From: Chloranthus sessilifolius
Taxonomy: Eukaryota; Streptophyta; Magnoliopsida; Chloranthales; Chloranthaceae
Length of the DNA stretch: 64,000 nucleotides
Direction of reading: 5' to 3'
NCBI GenBank assembly: GCA_021018995.1
Contig: CM037587.1
Coordinates: 61,168,104 to 61,232,103 of the forward strand
Shown here: positions 1-10,594 of the stretch, in pieces
Position numbering within the stretch: position 1 is the stretch's first letter
Layout of the letters: each line of letters opens with the position of its first letter
Translations under genes and position numbers: made by a program
Notes under the pieces: generated by a model
The model's database searches: none
What the model saw: only the letters and a program-made list of their open reading frames with translations
Told to the model about the DNA's origin: nothing

Positions 1-75
1 TACGGGTTAACCGCCGCACCGGTTCAAATTATGGATTCAATGGATTCAAAATTCGTACTCAGAAGTTCTTAATCC

Positions 76-531
76 GTGTCAGATTCAATACTCAATTCAA
101 AGTTCTTATACAGAGTCCAGATTCAGATTCATTTATGGATTCACATACAAAGTTCAAATTTTTCATGTTGGATTCATATTCGTATTGAGTTTAGTGCGGA
201 CACATATTTGTGTCAAGTTCATGGTTCACAGCAAATTCATGTACAAAGTGTTGTTCTAGATAAACAGATTCTAATTCGGGTATCTTATTTCAGAGTTCAT
301 TTTCGGAGATTCGGATTCAATGGCAAAAACGTATCCTTTTTCAAAGTTCAAAAAGTTCAAAAGAATTTTCATATCATATTCAGAGTTTGGAGACAAAAAG
401 TTCAATATTCAATGTCAGAGTCAAAATTTAAATTTTTTAGATTCAAAATGCAAATCAAACAGTGTTCGGTATTTCCAAGAGTTCAGAAACTAGTTCATCA
501 CTTCGACGTTTTCATATTCGAAGACGGTTAA
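76..531. repeat. Degenerate short-motif repeat (GATTCA / AAGTTCA)
   Basis: The stretch is built from recurring GATTCA, GTTCA and AAAGTTCA words with irregular spacing. It happens to keep one frame open for 151 codons, but the peptide is a low-complexity shadow of the repeat and resembles no known family. It lies inside the presumed gypsy LTR. Confidence 0.4.
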
Positions 532-1401
532 TTTCTGAATTTAAAAATCATTTCAAAATAATGAGAATAGCATACGAGTCAAAGTTATAAAAAAATATCA
601 AAAGCATCTATGATATCAAAGTCAAGAATGCAAATGGGTAGTGAGTTTCCCCTACCTCGGTTGCGAAATCACACAAAACGGTACAAAAATCCTCACGGGC
701 GTTCTCAAACCTTAACCTACATTACGAAGCATTTGTATACTTACATGTTAATAACTAAATACAACACATGTCGAAGTTCCTAAAGTTTTCTCAAAACTAG
801 GGCGAAAAGGACAAATTCACATTGACTTTGGATCATGTAAAACTTGTCCCTACTTGCCACTCAATTTTGACCTTTAAAACATTAGATTTGTAAAATTGTT
901 AATTCATACAAGTTATAGAACTCATTGTCATCTTTCCAACACCTCAAAAATCGTGTAATTCTGAGTTCAGACCAAAAAGTTACGGTCAAAACATGGGACC
1001 AAGCTCAAGCTGGATTCAAGCAAGCTCGAGCTTGCACCAGTGGCACACACAACCAAGCTCAAGCTGCATTTACCCAAGCAGTTTTGGCCTAAAAACTCAG
1101 CTCGAGCTGAGTGCTTCAGGTGGGACCTAGCTCGAGGTGGGTCAAAGTGAGCTCGAGTTGGCTTTTCAGCATTCAAAAATTTCAGAATTTGTTCTTCTTC
1201 CTCGAACTTCGCCAAAACATTTACCAATACGCTTTAATCAAAACTAAAACATTTATATATGATTAATCCACGAATTTTACCTTATAATTCATGCATGCAA
1301 GCAATGTTTCTAAAGTCGGCGGGCGGGTTCGGGCAGTTGAGTTGATTTTCAGGCGGATCGGGCAGTGCGGTGCCTAGGCGGGCGCCTCAAGAACTAGGCG
1401 G

Positions 1402-1403
<2 letters not shown>

Positions 1404-1468
<65 letters not shown>
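1404..1468. repeat. (AT)n microsatellite
   Basis: About 65 bases of uninterrupted AT dinucleotide inside the left end of the hAT element. Shorter TA runs follow at about 1620-1637 and 1736-1752. Confidence 0.95.
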
Positions 1469-1469
<1 letters not shown>

Positions 1470-1857
1470 TATTAGAGTATCAAAAGAGGAAATTGAAGGT
1501 TTAAAAATTATATTTAAACACACAATTGAATTCAATTCAAGTAAATACTACATTACTACTAAATATGAAGTTCAACTTTAACCATCACAATTCCACATAA
1601 TCAGGTAGTCTAAAAAAAAATTATATATATATATATAACTTTTTTAAGTACACAACACAGTTACAACACAACACAGAGGTCTGAGCACACCCACATATAC
1701 TAATATATACAATTATACATTGATACATATATGATATATATATATATATATATTTTTTTTTTTTAAGTATTTGGTCAGTATACACAGCCTCACAGCCACA
1801 GACATGTCACGGCTGACAGCAATCACAGCACACACACACACGCGCACATATATATGT

Positions 1858-2040
1858 AAGAGAAAAAATGCAAGAAAAAGAAAATTGCAGGAAAAAGAAA
1901 TGCAACAAAAATAATTGCAGGAAAAAGAAATGAAGGGAAAAAAATGCAGAAAAAAAAGAACAAAATTGCCAGGGAATTAGGGGGAAAAAACATAGAAGAA
2001 AAAGAAAAAGAAGAAAGAGAAAAACAAAAGGAAAAAAATA
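1858..2040. repeat. Purine-rich low-complexity tract
   Basis: A-rich DNA with recurring GCAGGAAAAAGAAA-like words, probably an expanded simple repeat. No coding capacity is seen. Confidence 0.6.
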
Positions 2041-2159
2041 ATGCCTATGCCGAGCATGACCGACTTCTGTCGGAGCTTTAGTTAAGAAGAAGAAGAAGAA
2101 AGGCTATTGCTCTGAAATAAAAAAATAAAAATAAAAAGCTTGGACTGGTCAATACTGAG

Positions 2160-2990
2160 CTTGCAAAGATGGTACTGGGCACACGATGTGGTGCCTTGGT
2201 TCACGGCATGTGGTGCCAGCAAGGCACGCCACATGGGGCCAGGAAGGCCTTGCGACGTGGTCGCGTTGCGGGTGGCGACACGGTTGCCTGGGAGGACGAT
2301 GCGGGGAGTCATGGGCGTGTTGGTTGGAACTTGACACTGTGTGCCACGGGCAGGAGGCGTGTGCTATGGGGGTATGTCAAACCAATACGTTTGAGGTCCT
2401 TTGGTTGTTAACACATAGATGGTGTTGGAACCATCTATGTTAGAGAGGTGTTGGATGAGTTGCCTCCCACCCACACGGGGCCTTGCATCGCCAGAGGGGG
2501 CGCAAGTGTCTCATAAGCCTGAAAGGGTGGGCCTAAGACGTTGACTCGGCAATGTCGTGTGGCACCCAAGGTTGAAATATGGCCCCGGACTACGCGTCGC
2601 GGTGCATACGACTAAGCAACTTCATGAGCGCTGCGTGGGACTCAGTTGAGCATGACAGCATGAGGGCTGCATGGGACTCCGTTGAGCAAGGCAGCATGAG
2701 GTAAGCACACCACTGTGGGCTTGGTTCGGTATGCAAGCAAGACATGACAGCATGGAGAGCTGCATATCAATACTGTTGTGAAGCGAAGTACTAGTACAGT
2801 GCACAAGGTGAAGCTTGAGCAGGCCAAGTATGGAACAATGGTGCAATCAAGCGTGTCGTATGAGGCACGAGAAAGCGGATGGTAGGCCTTGGAAAGATAA
2901 CCATGTCGGGAGTTCTCGTCCTCTAGGCTGGTGGTATCAGAGTTGATAGAGAGAATGGTTGGCCTCGTTGCGACGCGACAGCGAGGCACG
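2160..2990. other. GC-rich block inside the hAT, origin unknown
   Basis: This block has a base composition unlike its A-rich flanks and many GGCAC/CATGTGG words. It holds a small hairpin at about 2411-2442 (ACATAGATGGT and its complement) and two near-identical GCATGAGG segments at 2650-2702. A string like a methionine-initiator primer site (TGGTATCAGAG) occurs at 2932. It could be captured LTR or host DNA. Overlapping ORFs on both strands here look like shadows of GC-rich DNA. Confidence 0.3.
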
Positions 2991-3002
2991 GCGCGGGGAT
3001 CG

Positions 3003-3470
3003 GAGCACGCCCCCGTGACAAGCTGCTAAGAAAAAGCTGCAGAAATAAGAAGCTGCTAAGAAGAAAAAGAAGCTCCTGTGGCCCTACCTGTGGTCAAAAT
3101 GAAAAAAATGGAAAAAAAAAAAAAATACCCCCTACGGCCCTACCTGTGGTCGCCGACTCGCCGGTGGGGTGCTGGTGGCTACCGGTTGTGCTGCAAAGTG
3201 CAAAAAAAATGAAAAAAATGAAAAAAAAAAAAAAAAAAACAGCCTACCTGGTCGTCGGTGGTCTCCGGTGGGGTGTGGGATGTCGCGGCTGCCGATTGTG
3301 CTGCAAAAAAAAAAAGGAAGATATTACCGACTCCGGTTGTAAAGAAAATGAAAAAAAAATAGTCCCTACCTGGTCGCCGGTGTCGTCAGTGATCGCCAGT
3401 GGTCGCTGGTGTCGCCGGTGGTCGTCTGTGTGGGCTGTCGACTGTGGAAGAGAGGAGAGGAAGAGAGAAG
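3003..3470. repeat. Interspersed AAG-rich and CTACCTG-GTCGCCGG repeats
   Basis: Poly-purine tracts alternate with four or five diverged copies of a block reading CCTACCTG(T)GGTCGCCGG and GCTGCAAAAAA, spaced 60-110 bases. It looks like a degenerate tandem repeat. ORFs across it are low complexity and not credible genes. Confidence 0.5.
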
Positions 3471-4197
3471 AGAGTAGAGAGATTAGGGTTAAAAAAATAA
3501 AAAAAGAAGCTTATATATCCTTCCCCCACCCCGTCCTGACCCGCCCCGATTTGCCGCCCGGGCAGGCGCCCAGGCCCAAACCGCCCTAATATCCGCCCCA
3601 CCCCTAAGTCGGGGCACCCGGGGTCCCGATCCGCACGGGCGGCCACTTTTTGGAACACTGCATGCAAGATCCATGATGATCGATACAAAGAGAGATCGAC
3701 GCCTAACTCGTCGTTTGTTGCATGCATCGATTTCCTTCCAAACCCTTGCATGAAATCCAAATGCACATCCTATTTAGCTCTAATTTCGTAAATGAACTCC
3801 GAAATCGAATAATTTACAATCGTCACCTTCTTTTAGCCGCGTAGGCGGAGTCTATGACAATCGGGATCGAAGGAATTAGGCACGAAGGCTTCGCAATCGT
3901 TTGATGACTCGGTCTTCCTTCGCTTCGATCTTAACGGTGTTGATGATCGGGGTTTTCTTGCGATTTAAAACAGAGAAATGGGTTCCTGAAGGGATTTGGG
4001 AGATGATGAACGGCTAGGATCTCTCACAGGGAAACATGCAAAAGGGAAGAATGGGCAGTTTTTCTCTCGGCTCTTCTCTCTCTCGGCCCTCCCTTCTTCA
4101 AACACATGCTTTAACTCCTTTTTGCGTGAGTTTTCTTTTAAAACATGTGGGAGCTGATTCTGTGTGCAATTGGCACACCAACACCAGTGTATAATCT

Positions 4198-4315
4198 TTT
4201 ATTAAAAATTTCAAACAAATGAGGTCTGAGGTCCACTCAACACAGTTTGATCCCAAGACCTCTCACTTACAAGCCAAGCCTCTTACCGTTGGTGCTCTCA
4301 CGGAGCCTATGTAAC
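4198..4315 (-). mobile_element. Possible tRNA-related SINE-like segment
   Basis: On the minus strand the segment reads GCACCAACGGTAAGAGGCTT, then GTAAGTGAGAGGTCTTGGG, wording common to plant tRNA-derived SINEs, and ends in an AT-rich tail. No flanking target duplication was found, so it may equally be part of the surrounding LTR. Confidence 0.28.
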
Positions 4316-4489
4316 CATTTACACGATTAAATATATATAACCTTTTGCAAATCAAATGCACATCTTAAAATACGATATTCTGAATTTCCACAGCTTTTGA
4401 AAAATCTGACGCATGTGGCATCTACCGTGTTAGGCACAAGCATCTAACTGGGTACATTAATGTTTGAAAAATTCGGGTTGTTACATAGA

Positions 4490-5470
4490 AACATGCCTAG
4501 TGGGACCAGAATCGATCCACCAATCTTTTTCGCTTTCAACCATATTGATTTTGGAAATCATGACTGAACTTTTCTGCAAGTACATTCGCTTGAGATTCTT
4601 TCTCCCTTTTCAAAAGTCTACAATCATTTTTGAAGTGACCGGGTTTACCACAATGATAACAACTGCCCTTTTTCTTCTAGCCCTGATCACCTTGGCGCTT
4701 GTTTTTCTTGTTAGCCTTATCAAAATTGGCTCTTGTTTTTCTTGTTAGCCTTATCAAAATTGAAGTTGCCTTTCTGTTTTCCATGTGATTTTGACGTCCC
4801 AACTTCCACCATATGAGCCTTTGAAGTTAAATGAGATTGCTCGTCTTTCTTGTCGTGAACACGAAGTTCGTCTTCGACTCGAAGATGGTGGCACAACTCT
4901 TCAAATGAAAGTTCTTTCTTTTTATGTTTGAGTCTTTCTGCAGTCCTTCCATGAGGCAGGTAATTTGTGGATAATCGCATGATTGTGAAAGAGGAGATCC
5001 ATTTTTATGCCCTCTTGATTAATTTGGCCAATAATATATTGAATCTCGTGAACATGATCGAGAATCGGTTTATTATCAGTCATTTTATAATCTAAATACC
5101 GACTTACAATGAAGCTTTTTGTACGGGCATCTTCAGTTTTATATTGTATCCAACGCCTTCCAAAGTTCCATTGCAGACGTCATGCTCTGGTACACATCGA
5201 AGAGTGAATTTTCTAGCATATTCAGAACATGCCCTTTGCAGATATAATCATCTTGCTCCCATTTATGACGATTACGAGTATTGGCAAGAGATTCTCCATC
5301 ATAATCTTCAGGCTCTATGGGTTTTGAAGTGGTTAGGATATAAGCAACTCCCAAAGTCGTCAATAGGAAATGTAACTTTTCTTGCCATCTTCTGAAGTTG
5401 TTGTCGTCTAATCACTCCAATTTGACGATGTCATGAGTCATCACTTTCAAAATTTTCAGATTTGAAGTCA
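4490..5470 (-). pseudogene. Copia gag and start of protease (fossil)
   Basis: The amino half at 5139-5363 matches the copia gag-polypeptide (UBN2) family, including KWEQDDYICKGHVLNML and the VYQSMTSAMELWKAL stretch. Further on, at 4618-4661, a CCHC zinc knuckle reads CYHCGKPGHFKNDC. A protease start of the W-x-IDSG type lies at about 4490-4530. Gag coats the RNA in virus-like particles. The region is degraded, with a handful of breaks, and is not expected to be functional. Confidence 0.75.
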
Positions 5471-5497
5471 TGATAATACAGAAGAGCGTTTTAAAAT

Positions 5498-6199
5498 TGT
5501 TGGAAAATATTAGGAATAGAAATCCGAAAATGATAAAATGGGCAAGAGAAATTGGACCCCAGGCACGTAGTTGCTATCTTTAAAATGTTATTTGCTCCCT
5601 ACTCAAGTAAATCCTCAAGTTTGCAAAAGGGTTTCAGCGAGACGTTTCCAGGATACAACGAGCCCAATCTCTTGGATGCGATCCGTTACTTTCCAACGGT
5701 AGAGGATCGCCCCAGAAAACTCAATCCGATGAAGTACTAACTAAAAGGAGAAAGCAAGAGAGCAAATCTGTATGCAAGGAATTCGATGGATTTCAGAGAG
5801 TTAAATCTGTCCTTATAGAGATCTTCAAGTGCCTTTTCAACATGACTATTGGACCAACAGTCATATTTTGGACGGCTCAGATCTTTCAGAAATCTCAACC
5901 GCTTCATCCAATGGCTATATGAAAAGGTTGCACCTTTTCGAATTCAAATTTGAAAAGTTGCACACCTTTATAAGCGGTTATGAAACCATTAGGTTCAATG
6001 GTCAACATTTGACCAATCCGTTTGACCAAATGCACCTAAAGCGCCAATTGCCACGCACGCGCGCGTGTGCGAACGAGGCGGCTCGCCGCTAGGCACACTT
6101 TCTCTTCTTATTGCCAAACAATAATAAAAGGTGAAAGGTTTTATATATAGCATAGACAGTTTTGACATTTACCAATGTGGGACTATTTATTTGCATACA
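5498..6199 (-). repeat. Copia LTR (about 0.7 kb)
   Basis: The plus strand begins TGTTGGAAAATATTAGG at 5498, so the minus-strand LTR ends in CCAACA directly before the gag leader. The opposite end is placed at about 6199 (TGTATGC on the minus strand). It is followed by TCCCACATTGG and a TATATAAAA promoter-like string at about 6140-6150, typical of this copia LTR type. The upper boundary is uncertain by about 80 bases because no target duplication was identified. Confidence 0.55.
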
Positions 6200-7196
6200 A
6201 AAATTGAGAACATCTATTGCCTAAAAAACCAACCCACAAAACTAAGAAAGAATCAAAGGGAAGTTTTATTTTCTTTAAAATTATTTAAAATATTTAATAT
6301 ATACTAATGTAATAAATAAATATAACAGAGTCCAGCTGGCAAAAATTATTAGAATCGTTTTTTTATGGATAAGAATTATTAGAATCTGAAAGATAATAAG
6401 CATGAAAAATTAAATATCGAAAATTGACATGTCTTTCAATTGTTATACAGTTACAAGGGGAACTTCACCTCGACAAAAAGACCTCAACTTCCATTTGTCA
6501 AATTAGTAATGTCACTACTTCACATTTATCCATAAACCAATCTAATTTTACTAAAGCTCAAAACTTATCTATGAATTAAATTTGACAGGCCAATTTTCCA
6601 ATCATAAATAACGGTTTCTCTAGTCTGAAACTTATTTTAAAGTGTAGGATCATTACAATACAAACTAATTGTAAGAGATACTAGCACATGTCAGGCATCA
6701 GCTATCAGAAAGCCTAATTCAATCTTTGGAAATATTCCTCGCATTAGCCCCATATTCAATAGCAGAGAAATAAATAGTATAAAGAAATAACTACATTGTA
6801 TTTAGTTTTAATCAACACTTGTGTTACTCAAGGCAAAGTGGTGCACACGAAGGGGTTAGCTCTTAGAAAGCCAATTCAGTCTCTGAAAATATGCCCCTAT
6901 TTACTAGTGGTAGCAGAGTAAATGGAAAAAACATTATCACATTTAGATATTTTGTTGACATAAGAGATTTTCAAGGCATGTTATCCGGTACTTAACCTCA
7001 GAGAACAAAAATCTCATCACCATTGCCTTGTCTCATCTATTTGGGGAGAAAGGGAATTATAACCTGCTTTAAAATCCGATAATAAAGAACTACTCCAACA
7101 ATACAACCTTTTCCATACAATGATCCTGAAAAGAAAGTAATAAATCTATACTGAACAAAATAAAATGGAGAAAGACGGAGAAAAATATGTTCTAAC
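6200..7196 (-). other. OSCA1-like gene intron 2 (start of it)
   Basis: AT-rich DNA after the exon 2 donor (AAAAG then GTTAGA). A search by eye for the next OSCA1 exon, which should open FW-HL or similar, found nothing here. The copia/gypsy nest follows, so the intron is at least 7.2 kb and leaves the window. Confidence 0.6.
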
Positions 7197-8055
7197 CTTT
7201 TGGAACCAGAAGCGACATTGGAAATTGAAAGCTTGTCAATGTCACTAAATGTTAAATCATGAAGATGATCTAAAGTTCCATCAGTCCAATTAACAGGCAC
7301 CAAGACTGAGAAAGCAAGTACGGTTAGAGGGACAAATATTTTCAGGCTGCAAAGGTAAGGGCACATATTAGATAAAATCTTGAAATAACAGAAAGGAATT
7401 GAGCTTCTCTAATAAGAAACTGCATAGTGTAGCACATATAGGAGAACTATACTTGCTTTCAAAACAGGTCTCCGACATTTAATTATAATGAATAGGAAAA
7501 ATACATACAAACTAGAAAACACGTGTAAAATCATGTCCACATCTTTCAAGTAGTTGAGTGGTCAACTAATGCAGCTTTTATGAATGACAGCAGTAAGTTT
7601 TCAATTTGTAAAATCATAATTTGGCCTGGAAAGAAATTTTTCAGAAGTAAAATAGGACTCTTAATGTATTCATGAAATATGAGTTGGATATATGAAAAAA
7701 AAAATGAAGCAAATATGAGAAAATACATCCTCCAAACTTACCCAAGAAGGTAAATCCGAATATATGCAGCAGAATCAAGTCCAGCATGATCAATAAGCTC
7801 GAGTTCTGGCATTCTCAATGCTGCTGGCATCCAATTCAAAAACCTTATGTATGTTCTGAAGTCTAAGTTTACAAATTTGCGTACAAATGCTCCTGAATGA
7901 GTTGGGCTACTTCTGATCCCTTTAAGATACCATTTTGGAAAATATACTCTATCATTAAATGGTTGCAGCCGCAATATAGCAAATGCCACAAGGAACACAA
8001 TTGCAGATAGAATATTAATTGCCGCTGCAACACCAATATCTCCAAGTGAAGCCAT
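7197..8055 (-). CDS. OSCA1: OSCA1/CSC1-like hyperosmolality-gated Ca2+ channel, first two coding exons (partial)
   Basis: Exon 1 is 8055-7742 (start ATG at 8055) and exon 2 is 7346-7197, with a 395-bp phase-2 intron bounded by GGTAAG and TTTGCAG. The protein starts MASLGDIGVAAAINILSAIV and continues with FNDRVYFPKWYLKG, RSSPTHSGAFV, NLDFRTYIRFLNWMP, ELIDHAGLDSAAYIRIYLLG, then LKIFVPLTVLAFSVLVPVNW and SDIDKLSISNV. These are near-signature residues of clade-1 OSCA (calcium-permeable cation channels of the plasma membrane that open on hyperosmotic or mechanical stress). Hydrophobic segments at residues about 13-31 and 106-125 correspond to the first two membrane helices. About 155 of roughly 770 residues are present, with no stop or frameshift. 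Exon 2 ends at the usual ..SK|R position. The rest is presumably left of the window beyond a transposon-filled intron. A truncated gene copy is the alternative. Confidence 0.88.
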
Positions 8056-8083
8056 CTACTTCCTTAAAAGTAACTACCCTCCT
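8056..8083 (-). promoter_or_regulatory. OSCA1 5' leader end and splice acceptor of a leader intron
   Basis: On the minus strand a pyrimidine-poor but clear ATTTTCAG acceptor ends at 8082, followed by 26 bases of leader to the ATG. OSCA1 genes often carry an intron in the 5' leader. The upstream leader exon and promoter were not located. They should lie to the right (higher coordinates). Confidence 0.55.
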
Positions 8084-8257
8084 GAAAATATTGAAATGGG
8101 ATCGTCAAAGTGAGTGAGTGCAGCAAAAAAAAAGGAAGGTAAAAAATGTGATACAAACCATAGGTACAGAAGGAACTGTTAAAACAAGGGAATAAATTTT
8201 ATAAGAAGGAGCAGGATGGCACTGTATAAAATTCGAAGAAAAGAAACAAGAAGATTT

Positions 8258-8281
8258 GAATATATATATATATATATATAG
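8258..8281. repeat. (TA)n microsatellite
   Basis: A short TA run in the probable OSCA1 leader intron. A second one lies at about 8703-8724. Confidence 0.9.
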
Positions 8282-8332
8282 CTGACAATTTTTTTAACAA
8301 AAAAACGATTCTAGGAAGGAAAAAACAATTCC

Positions 8333-8425
8333 TCAAGAGTTGGTACTCGGCGCCTGTCACCTGCACCTACATTGGTGCGTAGGTCATTCTTCCTCCGCCC
8401 ATCTCTACATAAACCTAGGCACTTT
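8333..8425. mobile_element. MITE-family fragment
   Basis: The segment shares CAAGAGTTGGTACT, CTGCACC and TCTACATAAAC words with the 8551-9035 element in the same order. It is an end fragment of the same family without a visible partner arm. Confidence 0.4.
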
Positions 8426-8550
8426 TTAGCATCTAAAAACTGCAAGGTCAACGAAACACTCATTAAATCCTAACCTCATATATATCTCCACAACTACATA
8501 GTGTACTAGATGCCAGTACAAACTACTTTTTGAGAAATTCTATGCAAAGA

Positions 8551-9035
8551 ACTCCTCTCAAGAGTTTGTACTAGATGCCAGTTGCCTGCACCAAGATCGG
8601 TGCATGGCTCAATCGCACCACCAATCTCTACATAAACAACTATCTTTTACCGACAAATAATTGAAAGATCAAAAATAGAACTCACTGAATTGTGCATACA
8701 AACATATATATATATATATATATACAACAACTCCCAACGGTTGATGGACCTATTTGACAAATGGAGATTGATTTGTACGCCACCCTCTGGTAATTGGATA
8801 CCTAATATAATACAAACTATCTTATGAGAATATTTATGGAGAAAAACCGCATATTTTGTGATATTTTATGGGATTTGCCACCGTTATTATTCCAGAACAT
8901 ACATCCACAGAAATTTGCAAATCTTATAAACCGGATGCATCTCCCAATATTGGACCAATTTGATGGTGGGAGTGGACCCATACCCCTATCTTGGTGCACA
9001 TGTAGACTACATAATACAAACTCTTCTGGAGGGAG
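8551..9035. mobile_element. MITE-like element, ~485 bp, imperfect inverted ends
   Basis: The left arm at 8551-8601 (CAAGAGTTTGTACTAGATG then TGCACCAAGAT) is mirrored by the right arm at 8989-9035, which on the minus strand reads AGAAGAGTTTGTATTATG then GTGCACCAAGAT. The arms match at roughly three quarters of positions. The interior holds another inverted copy of the terminal motif near 8800-8830. No ORF of note is present and no target duplication was confirmed, so the superfamily is unknown. Confidence 0.55.
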
Positions 9036-9065
9036 TATCTAGGAAGAGAAAAATGGTCTCCCTCT

Positions 9066-9135
9066 CTCTCCCAAGAGTTGGTATTGCGTGCCCCACCTAA
9101 GTGCATATGTAAATGTCATCTCCGTCACTCTCGGG
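9066..9135. mobile_element. MITE-family fragment
   Basis: The CCCAAGAGTTGGTATTGCGTGCC opening has the terminal wording of the neighbouring MITE. Only one end is recognisable. Confidence 0.35.
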
Positions 9136-10487
9136 AGACACTAACATTTTAACCAAGAAACTGGTAAAAGGTAGTGTCATTCTTATACTAATTTGCTCAC
9201 TCATGATTGTTTATGCAACTCTCAAGGTTTGACAAATTTAGTGCAGGGAGATTGGACCATGCACTATCTTTCATACATGAGTAAGTTATCTAGTACAAAA
9301 TCTTTTGGAATGAAACTTTGCAAGTGCATCTTTCCTAATATGAGAGACATTCTAGAATATAAAAAAGACCGGCGAACCCTCTCTCAATTTTCTTAAGTTC
9401 TATTTTTTTATTTCTCTACAAAAAGAACAAAAAAAAAAAGTAGAAAAAATGACAACCCTCCACAATGCCCTGTCATGAACGTAACTAAGGCTCCTGCGCC
9501 CTTCATCTATGTAACTACCTTCAACCATAAACACTAAAAAAATATGTATCATCAAAACCTTATTTTGATTTTTGTTGTCTCATCTAGAAGTAGAAAAAGA
9601 AAATAAGAATAAAAATCAAGGGAAGAAAAATTGGTTAGTAGCTTTATTTATTCAACTCTTTTCTTAAATTTCATTATGTATCCCTGCAATGCATCTCTTC
9701 TACCAGAGACAATAAAGCGTGACTGCGGATTTGGAAACAGAAAATATAGAATTCTGCTAACAAAAAAAAATAAAATAAAATTCACCAAATGCACTATGTT
9801 GATAACTCACTCGGTTGTTGTTGTTGTGCTTCAATAGCCCTTGGTGCTAACCATTGGATAAGCAAATTATTCTTTTGAAATATGTTTTATGGTTCATATC
9901 TAACAGACACTACATTGTTTGTTATTGTGAGTTTTTAATTGTTTTCTTTCTTACTAGAATAACATTGGCTTAACCAGTTATTTGCCAATTGCTCATTGTA
10001 GATATCTTAGCTGTTTTCTTTATTCCTTTAGGTTGTTAAAGCAAGTAGACAGGTATGCTAACTATTTGTAGTGTATTGCTTCTTATATTTCACTATCGTC
10101 AATTTTTTTTATTTTTTTTTATATCAGAATTTAATTATAGAAAGAAAAAACATAATTGGTGACCTGTGAGTGGAAGAACATCATTTTCATTTTTTATCAC
10201 ATAAATCTATATCTCAAAATCTATGTAGCAGACAGTACACATTGGAGCATCATGTGCATCGGCCATTCACCTAATGCCAATTATTTTCTTTTGCTTCTTT
10301 CCTTCCTCCGGTGCATCGCATGGGCTTTCTTACTATATTTTTCTTACTAGTTATGCTAGATATTATCTTTATTGTAAAAGCTTAACAATCAGAATTCATC
10401 CACTCTCTTAGCCTCATATTTTATACCCACTAAGCATAACTTCATACTCTAATCATACAGATATAATACTAAACTAGCACCAAGATA
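9136..10487. other. AT-rich intergenic or leader-intron DNA, nothing recognised
   Basis: Short poly-A and poly-T runs with no convincing ORF, repeat or RNA gene. The ORFs at 9193-9396, 9631-9837 and 10156-10350 have AT-driven composition and match nothing known to me. Confidence 0.4.
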
Positions 10488-10500
10488 GACAGTATAGACT

Positions 10501-10581
10501 CTTTTTTTTATAGGTAAGCTGGGATTGAACCTGCGACCTAGAGGTTGCAATATTGTCAACCTTCCAATGGGCTACAGGCCC
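10501..10581 (-). mobile_element. tRNA-derived SINE, 81 bp, with 13-bp target duplication
   Basis: The flanks are a perfect 13-bp direct repeat GACAGTATAGACT (10488-10500 and 10582-10594). On the minus strand the insert carries an A-box-like TAGCCCATTGG (10574-10564) and a B-box GGTTCAATCCC (10531-10521) at tRNA-like spacing, then ends in TATAAAAAAAAG. This is the layout of a Pol III-transcribed SINE mobilised by a LINE. It is short for a plant SINE, so it may be 3'-truncated or a minimal family. Confidence 0.75.
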
Positions 10582-10594
10582 GACAGTATAGACT

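Larger units (their letters stand above)
1302..3660. mobile_element. Non-autonomous hAT transposon, 2.36 kb, with 8-bp target duplication
   Basis: The element is flanked by a perfect 8-bp direct repeat CATGCAAG (1294-1301 and 3661-3668), the target-site length of hAT elements. Terminal inverted repeats are imperfect: the left end is CAATGTTTCTAAAG and the right end read inward is CAGTGTTCCAAAAAG, both followed by GC-rich GGCGGGCGG/GGCCGCCCG-type sequence with the GCCTAGGCGG motif typical of a widespread plant hAT family. No transposase is encoded. The interior is (AT)n, purine-rich tracts, a GC-rich block at 2160-2990 and repeated CTACCTG-GTCGCCGG blocks at 3080-3430. The intact target duplication argues the boundaries are right. 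Confidence 0.82.
1..4485 (-). mobile_element. Ty3/gypsy (Tekay/Del-like) LTR, runs off left edge
   Basis: Read on the minus strand, the piece begins at 4485 with TGTAACAACCCG, the usual opening of long Tekay/Del-type LTRs. It continues leftwards through LTR-like sequence, including a stretch near 640-690 that reads GTAGGGGAAACTCACTAC on the minus strand. No second LTR, primer site or pol is in the window, so family and length are inferred. A hAT element (1302-3660) is inserted in it. The right boundary abuts copia protease sequence, so this element probably inserted into the copia element. It is a fossil with no coding part in view. An alternative is an unrelated long LTR or LARD. Confidence 0.45.
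4486..6199 (-). mobile_element. Ty1/copia element, 5' portion only
   Basis: Read on the minus strand this holds a 5' LTR (6199 to 5498), a gag region and the first part of the protease, and it ends where the gypsy LTR begins at 4485. The simplest reading is that the gypsy element inserted into the copia protease, with the rest of the copia element left of the window. It lies in intron 2 of the OSCA1-like gene. It is a broken fossil with several interruptions in gag. Confidence 0.7.

Noticed and set aside
76-531. 151-codon plus-strand ORF
   Set aside because: It follows a short-motif repeat inside an LTR, the peptide is low complexity, and no family is recognised.
967-1227. 86-codon minus-strand ORF in CTCGAG-rich DNA
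   Set aside because: The region is repetitive AGCTCGAGCT-like LTR sequence, and the ORF has no domain and no gene context.
2932-2942. Initiator-Met primer-site-like TGGTATCAGAG
   Set aside because: No LTR ends or coding region could be defined around it, and 11 bases alone are not enough to call a retrotransposon inside the hAT.
3146-3766. Overlapping ORFs of 147 and 126 codons on opposite strands
   Set aside because: They are produced by poly-A/Lys runs and GC-rich repeat blocks and span the hAT terminus. They are not genes.
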